The translations under genes and the position numbers were made by a program. Source: Bacteroides sp. CAG:1060 (lineage in GTDB: Bacteria > Bacteroidota > Bacteroidia > Bacteroidales > UBA932). From it: a stretch of DNA of 5,249 bases. Location of the stretch: contig HF986285.1 of assembly GCA_000432655.1 (NCBI GenBank), forward strand, positions 13,040 to 18,288, in the 5' to 3' direction. The notes beneath the pieces were generated by a model. The model had not been told where the DNA came from, ran no database searches, and saw nothing but the letters and a program-made list of their open reading frames with translations. This document shows positions 1-5,249 of the stretch, piece by piece (positions within the stretch are counted from its first letter, which is position 1; every line of letters starts with the position of its first letter).

Positions 1-249
1 AGTCTTGACACCAACAATCTTGACGAACGCTTCGCCGAGGCGGCAAGACTTGTGGTAAGCACGCAGAAAGGCTCTACCTCCGACCTTCAGAGAAAGCTCG
101 GAATGGGATATGCAAAGGCCGGACGCGTCATGGATCAACTGGAGGCAGCAGGAATAGTCGGACCTCAGGAAGGCTCGAAGCCAAGGCAGGTGCTACTGTC
201 CTCGCTTGACGAATTGGAGCCGCTTCTGGAAAGCGTAATGAAAGGTTAA
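1..249 (+). CDS. ftsK: DNA translocase FtsK, C-terminal gamma domain (5'-truncated by window edge)
   Basis: This is the last 82 codons of an FtsK/SpoIIIE DNA translocase, read in the frame that is open from base 1 to the TAA at 247-249. An in-frame GTG at 52 is internal and not a start. The segment is the gamma winged-helix domain: the [20 protein letters not shown] helix-turn-helix (residues 25-44) leads into [11 protein letters not shown] (45-55) and the wing GSKPRQVLL (58-66), all typical of FtsK. In characterised FtsK proteins this domain reads the orientation sequences (KOPS/SRS) and contacts XerD at dif, so that the septal hexamer pumps the terminus in the right direction and resolves dimers. 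The membrane and motor domains lie left of the window. A LolA-like gene follows after only 3 bases, so the two are probably co-transcribed. The family assignment is firm; the rest of the protein cannot be seen. Confidence 0.96.
   Translation, partial: SLDTNNLDERFAEAARLVVSTQKGSTSDLQRKLGMGYAKAGRVMDQLEAAGIVGPQEGSKPRQVLLSSLDELEPLLESVMKG
241..245 (+). promoter_or_regulatory. Possible weak ribosome binding site for the lolA-like gene
   Basis: AAAGG lies 7 bases before the ATG at 253 and sits inside the last codons of ftsK. It is a partial match to the anti-Shine-Dalgarno complement. Bacteroidota often initiate without such a site, so its functional weight is uncertain. It does fit ATG 253 as the start. 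Confidence 0.35.
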
Positions 250-252
250 AAT

Positions 253-732
253 ATGCTCAGAGCCCCTCATATTGTCCGTCTGCTACTGGCATTTTCCCTT
301 TGCCTGAGCAATGCTGCCGCCGAAGGCTCCACTCCCCCGGAGGGCGGGATGAAGGCCGCCAGGGAGATTCTTGGCAGACGATTCGATGCGCGCATATCAT
401 TGACATACAACTGCTCCATATCAACCAACGGCACTCTTGTCCTCCTGTCAGGCTCACTGGTCCTTCAAGGAGACTGCTATCATGCCAAAGGCAACGGACT
501 TGAAATCTACAGCGACGGTCACACCCGCTGGACAGTTGACAGGGAATCAAAAGAGGTGTATATAGAATCCTCCACAGGAACACCCGAGGTCTTCCGCTAC
601 GAAGACTCCGTCAAAGAGCTGTCCTTGACCGACATACGTTACTTCCCCGTAAATGTGGACACATCGGAGTTCTTCTTCAACACTGATTCTCTTGGAGACG
701 AATGGATTGTCACTGATCTTCGCGAGGAATGA
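253..732 (+). CDS. LolA-like periplasmic lipoprotein carrier protein, short form
   Basis: This 159-residue exported protein resembles the Bacteroidota LolA-like carriers, which are expected to pick up lipoproteins from the inner-membrane Lol transporter and carry them across the periplasm. Residues 1-23 are a signal peptide: Arg-4 and Arg-9, a hydrophobic core LLLAFSLCL (10-18), and a likely signal peptidase I site after AAA (21-23). Cys-17 lacks a proper lipobox, so I do not call it a lipoprotein. The family signature is the run SGSLVLQGDCYHAKGNGLEI (66-85), then YSDGHTRWTVDRESKEVYI (86-104). This matches the LolA pattern of a beta-strand Gly-rich turn, a DGxxxW motif and an EVxI strand. The mature protein keeps two cysteines (54 and 75). 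At 159 residues it is shorter than the roughly 200 or more usual for LolA. It starts 3 bases after ftsK, the usual arrangement in Bacteroidales as I recall it. ATG 253 is chosen because it gives an intact signal peptide. A divergent relative with another cargo remains possible. Confidence 0.8.
   Translation: MLRAPHIVRLLLAFSLCLSNAAAEGSTPPEGGMKAAREILGRRFDARISLTYNCSISTNGTLVLLSGSLVLQGDCYHAKGNGLEIYSDGHTRWTVDRESKEVYIESSTGTPEVFRYEDSVKELSLTDIRYFPVNVDTSEFFFNTDSLGDEWIVTDLREE
710..732. other. Convergent 3'-end overlap of the lolA-like and lytic transglycosylase genes
   Basis: The + strand gene stops with TGA at 730-732, while the - strand transglycosylase gene runs on to its stop at 712-710. The last codons of each gene are therefore antisense to the other for 23 bp. 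No intergenic space exists between the two converging transcription units, so any terminator must lie inside a coding region, and run-through transcripts would be complementary. Confidence 0.9.
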
Positions 733-1570
733 CTATCTCGTAGGTCTTACCGGCCTTGTTGGTAAGTTTACTGTCACGCAGCCACAAATTGGCGCCTTTA
801 AGGGTAGCGTAACGAATGCCGTGTTCTTCCGCAAAGTCCACAAGATTCTCTATCGGGCCGCTCACCGATACTGTCTCTTTCGGCTTGGGCTCCACAGGAT
901 ATTTGTCTTTCTCCCTGACATAGAACCCGAATGATGTCGGGTCCTCAAAGAACATCTTGGCGGTCAGGATTCTGAACATATATCTTGATGTCTCTTCCAC
1001 CAGCCACAGGTCCATGGCCTTGCGCTGACGCTGGTTCTCGATACGCTTCGAAATGCCGTTCTGTCCTCCATTGTAACTCGCTGCCACAGTCATCCAGTCG
1101 CCATATTTGTCGTATGCTTTCAGGAGATACTTGCAGGCCGCAACCGTTTCCTTCTCAATATGATACCGCTCGTCCACCTCGGAAGAGACCTCCAGCCCGT
1201 ATTCTTTGGCCGTGGATTTCGTGAACTGCCACAATCCGGCCGCTCCCGCTGAAGACAAGGCCTTAGGATCAAAATTGCTTTCTATCGCCATAAGATATTT
1301 GAGATCTTCCGGGACCCCGTTCGCACGGAGAATAGGTACCACCTTGGCAAATATCCGCTTGGAGCGCTTGAGCATCAGGGTAGAATTGGTGTGCATATAG
1401 GTGAAGGAAATCAGTTCCCTGTCCATGCGTTCATATATGTCCTGACGATCAAAACTGATGGTATCCCCCGCGAACACTATCATTTTAGGCACAGACGGTG
1501 CCTGAGGATGCTTGTCCGGCCCCGCAGGCATTCCGACAAAAAGCATCACCATCAACAACAAAATTCTCAT
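710..1570 (-). CDS. Exported MltD-like lytic transglycosylase (SLT domain)
   Basis: This 286-residue protein should cleave the MurNAc-GlcNAc bond of peptidoglycan, forming 1,6-anhydroMurNAc ends, in the periplasm. A short hydrophobic signal sequence covers about residues 1-17; it has no lipobox cysteine, unlike E. coli MltD. The SLT domain spans about 75-210. It shows VPEDLKYLMAIESNFDPKAL (86-105) with the expected catalytic Glu-97, then SSAGAAGLWQF (106-116), YGDWMTVAASYNGGQNGISK (156-175) and EETSRYMFRILTAKMFF (192-208), the standard motif order of the MltD-type family. Residues 232-282 form a C-terminal module ending NLWLRDSKLTNKAGKTYEIV (261-280). It resembles the segment that follows the SLT domain in other Bacteroidota homologues and may be a degenerate LysM-like wall-binding unit, but no full LysM repeat is visible. 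The start ATG at 1570 overlaps the TGA of the upstream addA-like gene (ATGA), and no strong ribosome binding site precedes it. The enzyme class is secure; the subfamily is less so. Confidence 0.92.
   Translation of the reverse strand: MRILLLMVMLFVGMPAGPDKHPQAPSVPKMIVFAGDTISFDRQDIYERMDRELISFTYMHTNSTLMLKRSKRIFAKVVPILRANGVPEDLKYLMAIESNFDPKALSSAGAAGLWQFTKSTAKEYGLEVSSEVDERYHIEKETVAACKYLLKAYDKYGDWMTVAASYNGGQNGISKRIENQRQRKAMDLWLVEETSRYMFRILTAKMFFEDPTSFGFYVREKDKYPVEPKPKETVSVSGPIENLVDFAEEHGIRYATLKGANLWLRDSKLTNKAGKTYEIVIPREDQ
1567..1570 (-). promoter_or_regulatory. ATGA stop/start overlap coupling addA-like gene to lytic transglycosylase gene
   Basis: On the - strand the tetranucleotide ATGA holds both the ATG of the transglycosylase gene and the TGA of the helicase-nuclease gene. 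This arrangement usually means translation of the downstream gene depends on ribosomes finishing the upstream one, and it places both genes on one mRNA. Confidence 0.85.
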
Positions 1571-4347
1571 ATCTCTACTGTCTTATCTGATTCCACATAC
1601 CACACAGTGCCGGACAGCACCTTATATCCCATTGACTTATATATGCCGGCATACCTCTGAACCTGACATATATAATCATCCTTTTCCTCTCCGAACTTGA
1701 AATCCACGATTCGCACGCCATCGCTGCTTATAATCACCCTGTCGGGTCTGCGCTGCGCACCATCCTTACGGAAAACAGTCCTTTCATTCAACACCCTATA
1801 CTCCCCTGACTCAGGGAACCACTCCGGATGAGCAGCAATCCTTTCCGACAACAATCTCCGGACATCTTCCCGGACATCAGGGGTGATTTCGCCGGACATA
1901 ACTGCACAATCAACAGCCCTATCCACATCGGAAGCAACGTGCACTGATGCCAATATATCGTGCATGACTATACCTTTGAACCGACGGGAGGCAGAAAAGC
2001 CCGCTTCCCCGTCTTCCGCAAAATAATCCTCGGCATCGGTCGATGGCGCAAGTCTTCCCGCAAGGCTGATTGTCTCATACGAAGCCTCGAAAGGCTGTTC
2101 GGAAGACTGCGTGCGTTGCATCTTCGAAAAGTCGTACATCTCCCCTATAGTGCAGTCATCCATGGAGTTGACATATTCATAAAGGACATCACTGACCCGT
2201 TTGTATTCCGGAGCTCCCTTACTAAGGGAATCCTTGAACGTCTTGGTAGGAAGCTTCGATATTATATGCAAGCCTTTGACCGCCCTCGTAAGGGCCACAT
2301 AGAAGATATTGAGATTGTCAACCAACTGACGTCCCTGTTCTTCATGGAAATCTTCCGCAAAGAAAGTATTCGCCGAACTTTTACCAAGCCGTACCGGATA
2401 AACACCGTCAAACACCTCCGGCAAGCCATATTTCTTCGCATCCAGCCGACACCAGCGAGTCGTGGGGTCCCTGTACAACTCCACCTTGTCCGCATAAGGG
2501 AAAATCACATAAGGGAACTCAAGTCCCTTGGCCTTGTGCACGGTTATTATACGCACCGCGGACTCGCTCTCCGGGGAGCCAATCGTAATATCCGATTCTT
2601 CCCAATGGTCAAGAAATCCGCTGAGGCTGTTGCCATTGACTCTCGTCCAGTTGTGAAGATCATCCATAAACGCCTGAATAAAAAGAGTTTCCGCCTCAAA
2701 CGTCTCAGGGTCCATATCCCTCACAGAGCGAAGAAGACTCTCTGCAAAATCCACCAGCGAATAGTAATTGTCAGGGAAACTTACATTCATCGACTCCGCA
2801 AGATACTTCGAGACACTGTCCTGAGGATTGTCCGATGCCTTGAGAAGGGCCACGACCTTCCGCACCGTAGAAGAAGCGGAAAGGCTGAGCGAGTCATCCG
2901 AAATCACCGGTATTCCATTATCCATCAGGATTCCGGCAATCAGGGATCCGCTCTGGCGGCCACGTACAAGTATTGCTATATCCTGCCATTCGGCACCGTT
3001 TTCCCGGGCTCTTGAGATAGACTCAAGTACCTTGCCCGACTGGTCCTCGCAGAAGCTTACCTGCACGGAGCCCCCCTTCTCCCCGGTAAGCATAGGTGTT
3101 TGATTCACATCCGAATACAATGATGAGAGTCCGAGCCTTGAGGCGGCCATCGTGAAAAACGAACTATTGAACTTCACCACCACAGGAGCGCTGCGCCAGT
3201 TGCCATTAAGGCTCTTGACGTCAGCACCGGGGAACTGCTGCTGAATCTTGCATCCGAGAAGCTGCCAGTCCGAATCACGGAATCGGTAAATGCTCTGCTT
3301 CACGTCTCCCACCACAAGATTGTAGCCTCCGGCAGACTCACTCTCCTTAAGAAGCGGCAGAAAATTATCCCATTGGATATTGGAAGTGTCCTGAAATTCA
3401 TCCAGAAGGAAATTCTCAAACCGGACGCCTATTTTTTCGTACACGAACGGAGCGTCCGAACCGTTGATTATGTCCTTGAGTATCACATTGGACTCATCCA
3501 GGCACATCAGATTCTTTTCTTTCAGGAGGCTGTCAAAAGCTTCATAGAATTCTCCTGCCAGTCCGAGGCTGAATATAAGCCCTCGAATCATGACTGCCGT
3601 ATTGTAGCGCTGAAGCACTTCTTCGGCGTATGCTTTCAGCTCCGGATTCTTCTTCAGAAGAAGTTTCTTTCTGGAGAAATCCAGCGGTTTCCCCACTTCA
3701 TTCTCAAACCCGTATTCTCTAAGCTTGGATGACACGGTCTTTATGATGGAGTCGCATTCCGTGCGCAGAAGAGCGAGCCTCTCCTTGGTATATTGGAGCC
3801 TGTCGTCGATTCCAAGCTCCGCGCACAAAGCCCGATGTTCCTCTGATTTGAGTTGCGAGCCTATCTGATAGAGACTGCTTTCAATGTCTGCCTTGGCGCC
3901 TTGCTCCAACGAGACTCTGACGCTGTCCTTTATCCAGTCCAGAAGTTCCGTCTTGTCCGGAGTGAGGGAGTCCAGAATCCTGTCCATTGACTCATTTATC
4001 AGGGACTGTCTGTCAAGTTCTATCTGATAATCGGCAAACTGCCCTATCTCTCTGGAGAAGGCTTTCAGTGTCTGCTGGAAAAATCTATCTATGGTACTGA
4101 CCGCAAACGCGCTATAATCGTGGAGCATGCGTACCAGAGCCTTCCCGGAATCGGGATCCGATGCCGAACGGGCCTTCAGGTCCTTAAGAATTCGGCGCTT
4201 CATCTCGTCCGTGGCCTTGTTGGTGAAAGTCACTGCCAGAATATGTCTGTAGGCATCTGCATTCTTGGAGCCGAGAAGCAGATCGATATATGTGTGCGAC
4301 AGACTGTATGTCTTGCCGGAACCCGCACTTGCCTTAAGTATTTTCAT
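1567..4347 (-). CDS. addA: AddA/RecB-like UvrD-family helicase-nuclease
   Basis: This 926-residue ATP-dependent helicase with a fused nuclease should pair with the AddB-like protein to unwind and resect double-strand breaks, producing 3' single strands for RecA. Superfamily 1 motifs run in order: Walker A ASAGSGKT (6-13), motif Ia AVTFTNKATDEMKRRI (38-53), motif II DEFQDT (316-321), motif III VGDVKQSIYRFRDSD (346-360), motif IV GNWRS (382-386), motif V ITVHKAKGLEF (601-611) and motif VI FYVALTRA (682-689). The C-terminal RecB-type PD-(D/E)XK nuclease (about 785-926) keeps all expected residues: His-796, Asp-869 (RPDR), Asp-882 and Lys-884 (IVDFKFGE), and QVQRY (895-899). The start is ATG 4347. 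A TTG three codons upstream (4356) is rejected because ATG overlaps the upstream stop as ATGA, and homologues start just as close to Walker A. Known AddA proteins are commonly 1,050-1,250 residues, so this is a compact form. The domain calls are firm. The addA symbol, rather than recB, rests on the AddB-like neighbour. Confidence 0.93.
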   Translation of the reverse strand: MKILKASAGSGKTYSLSHTYIDLLLGSKNADAYRHILAVTFTNKATDEMKRRILKDLKARSASDPDSGKALVRMLHDYSAFAVSTIDRFFQQTLKAFSREIGQFADYQIELDRQSLINESMDRILDSLTPDKTELLDWIKDSVRVSLEQGAKADIESSLYQIGSQLKSEEHRALCAELGIDDRLQYTKERLALLRTECDSIIKTVSSKLREYGFENEVGKPLDFSRKKLLLKKNPELKAYAEEVLQRYNTAVMIRGLIFSLGLAGEFYEAFDSLLKEKNLMCLDESNVILKDIINGSDAPFVYEKIGVRFENFLLDEFQDTSNIQWDNFLPLLKESESAGGYNLVVGDVKQSIYRFRDSDWQLLGCKIQQQFPGADVKSLNGNWRSAPVVVKFNSSFFTMAASRLGLSSLYSDVNQTPMLTGEKGGSVQVSFCEDQSGKVLESISRARENGAEWQDIAILVRGRQSGSLIAGILMDNGIPVISDDSLSLSASSTVRKVVALLKASDNPQDSVSKYLAESMNVSFPDNYYSLVDFAESLLRSVRDMDPETFEAETLFIQAFMDDLHNWTRVNGNSLSGFLDHWEESDITIGSPESESAVRIITVHKAKGLEFPYVIFPYADKVELYRDPTTRWCRLDAKKYGLPEVFDGVYPVRLGKSSANTFFAEDFHEEQGRQLVDNLNIFYVALTRAVKGLHIISKLPTKTFKDSLSKGAPEYKRVSDVLYEYVNSMDDCTIGEMYDFSKMQRTQSSEQPFEASYETISLAGRLAPSTDAEDYFAEDGEAGFSASRRFKGIVMHDILASVHVASDVDRAVDCAVMSGEITPDVREDVRRLLSERIAAHPEWFPESGEYRVLNERTVFRKDGAQRRPDRVIISSDGVRIVDFKFGEEKDDYICQVQRYAGIYKSMGYKVLSGTVWYVESDKTVEI
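4344..4347 (-). promoter_or_regulatory. ATGA stop/start overlap coupling addB-like gene to addA-like gene
   Basis: The - strand ATGA contains the ATG of the helicase-nuclease gene and the TGA that ends the AddB-like gene. It decides the helicase start at 4347. It suggests balanced production of the two subunits by translational coupling, sensible for a heterodimer. Only an A-rich stretch, not a clear Shine-Dalgarno sequence, lies upstream. Confidence 0.85.
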
Positions 4348-5249
4348 CGTCCGCAAAGGTTTTTAAAATTACAATAAGCGCATGCTTTCTCACTCGAAGC
4401 ACGCCAGAAAGGCACCTGCACATCTGTAATTTCCTTAAGCAGCTCATCAAGAGCGTCATCCATCAGAGAACAGAATTTTCCGCTCAGACGCACGTTTTCC
4501 ACCTGTTTGGAAAACAGCCTCAAAGGCTGATAAATGGAGTTGACAATGGACTTTCCGCGCATGGCCGCCTCGTCCCTTATGAAACGATCGTAGATATACA
4601 GCTGCAAAGCAATCTTGGGACGTTCTTCATTATCATGGGCAAAGATGGCTTCCACCACAGCTTCCGCATTGTCATCATTTATGATGAAATCACTGTCACT
4701 CACCTTTCCGGTCTTGTAGTCAACTATGCGCACGACATCTTCCCGTATACTGTCAAGCCTGTCTATGATTCCAAAGAACTTGATTCCACCGATGGTCATG
4801 TTCTTCTTCTGTTCGAGCCCAAGTATCCTTATATGGTCCACTCCTTCGGACTTCATCAGCTCAATATCTCTTCTTATGGTCTGATACACATACCGGCAGA
4901 TCATATCCGAGTAGATAAGATTGCGTCCGGTGAGTTCAAACGTCTTCAGCTGCTCAAGAATATTTCTGTCCACGACTTCCGGGACGCGCTTTCCTTTCAG
5001 CAGATTCTTCAGATAGTCCCCGGTCAACAATCCTCCTTGAACCGCATATAGTTCCTGCATTGCCGCATGATAGGCATTGCCGAACATTCCGAAATCAAGA
5101 GAATCCACCACCTCATCCTGCACGGACAGGTCCTTGACCTTCTCAAAATAGAATCTGGCCGGACATTCAAGATAATCCTGAAGACTGGAAGCAGACATAT
5201 ATTTCTGCTTTATAATCTCAACATCTTCAGGAAGTTTCGGAATATCCTC
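4344..5249 (-). CDS. addB: AddB-like PD-(D/E)XK nuclease, C-terminal part with Fe-S cysteines (5'-truncated by window edge)
   Basis: These 301 residues are the C-terminal nuclease domain of an AddB-like subunit; the frame is open to the right edge. The ATG at 5198 is internal: the 17 codons before it stay open, and they lead straight into the conserved entry MSASSLQDYLECPARFYFEK (18-37). Nuclease residues, numbered from the edge, are His-61 (GNAYHAAM), Glu-146, Asp-163 (GIIDRLDS), Asp-177 and Lys-179 (RIVDYKTGK), and the QLYIYD motif (216-221). Cys-29 in LECP together with Cys-290, Cys-293 and Cys-299 (CAYCNFKNLC) gives the one-plus-three cysteine pattern that holds a 4Fe-4S cluster in AddB-type nucleases and staples the domain ends together. 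In characterised AddAB this subunit cuts one strand while the AddA nuclease cuts the other, and its inactivated helicase part reads Chi. That part lies outside the window. The addA-like gene follows with a 4-base overlap. AddB identity is well supported by context; the missing N-terminus limits certainty. Confidence 0.88.
   Translation of the reverse strand, partial: EDIPKLPEDVEIIKQKYMSASSLQDYLECPARFYFEKVKDLSVQDEVVDSLDFGMFGNAYHAAMQELYAVQGGLLTGDYLKNLLKGKRVPEVVDRNILEQLKTFELTGRNLIYSDMICRYVYQTIRRDIELMKSEGVDHIRILGLEQKKNMTIGGIKFFGIIDRLDSIREDVVRIVDYKTGKVSDSDFIINDDNAEAVVEAIFAHDNEERPKIALQLYIYDRFIRDEAAMRGKSIVNSIYQPLRLFSKQVENVRLSGKFCSLMDDALDELLKEITDVQVPFWRASSEKACAYCNFKNLCGR

Noticed and set aside
1971..1978. 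TACCTTTG, matching the Bacteroidota -7 promoter element TAnnTTTG on the + strand
   Set aside because: There is no TTTG-like -33 element at the right distance, and it sits within conserved nuclease codons antisense to the addA-like gene with no real gene downstream on that strand.
1960..3015. Long + strand open frame of 351 codons antisense to the addA-like gene
   Set aside because: It lies wholly opposite a gene with a full set of conserved motifs. Its translation is rich in Arg, His and Ile with no recognisable domain, as expected from a reverse-complement shadow frame.
4348..4356. TTG at 4356 as an earlier start for the addA-like gene, adding three residues
   Set aside because: ATG 4347 is the stronger start codon, forms the ATGA overlap with the upstream stop, and places Walker A at the distance usual for the family.
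4635..5051. Open + strand frame of 138 codons antisense to the addB-like gene
   Set aside because: It is opposite the conserved nuclease motifs, has no domain-like features and no ribosome binding site or partner gene.
5196..5198. ATG at 5198 as the true start of the - strand nuclease gene
   Set aside because: The frame stays open for 17 more codons to the window edge, and the ATG lies inside the conserved entry to the C-terminal nuclease domain of a much longer AddB-like protein.
1..5249. A new defence, mobile or RNA-based system in the window
   Set aside because: All reading frames with family-like features are housekeeping types. I saw no direct repeats, CRISPR-like spacing, transposase motifs, tRNA or rRNA signatures, or unexplained non-coding stretch. 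Helicase-nuclease pairs occur in defence loci, but this one has the full AddAB pattern.

Overview
The window looks like a stretch of a Bacteroidota chromosome, most probably Bacteroidales. The reasons are the gene content (an FtsK C-terminus followed directly by a LolA-like carrier gene, and a compact AddAB-type nuclease pair), the moderate GC content, very tight packing, and start sites that mostly lack a clear Shine-Dalgarno sequence. The species cannot be told from the sequence. Nearly every base is coding, and no gap is long enough to hold an unannotated gene.

Layout: two convergent gene groups meet near position 720. On the + strand, positions 1-249 hold the last 82 codons of an FtsK/SpoIIIE-type DNA translocase (the gamma winged-helix domain). 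Three bases later comes a small exported LolA-like protein (253-732). On the - strand, reading from the right edge, are the C-terminal part of an AddB-like PD-(D/E)XK nuclease with an iron-sulfur cysteine signature (5249-4344, open at the window edge), a 926-residue AddA/RecB-like UvrD-family helicase-nuclease (4347-1567), and an exported MltD-like lytic transglycosylase (1570-710). Both - strand junctions are 4-base ATGA stop/start overlaps, so these three genes are very likely one translationally coupled operon whose promoter lies beyond the right edge. The lolA-like gene and the transglycosylase gene overlap by 23 bp at their 3' ends, leaving no intergenic terminator.

How the genes work together: the AddB-like and AddA-like proteins should form the enzyme that unwinds and resects double-strand DNA ends for RecA loading. 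FtsK moves chromosome ends through the septum and activates XerCD recombination at dif. The transglycosylase cleaves peptidoglycan, and the LolA-like protein should carry lipoproteins across the periplasm. The mix of DNA-end processing and envelope genes is housekeeping. I see no mobile element, CRISPR array, RNA gene, toxin-antitoxin pair or clear new defence system. The most notable points are the tight coupling of a cell-wall lyase to the recombination nuclease genes and the overlapping convergent 3' ends.
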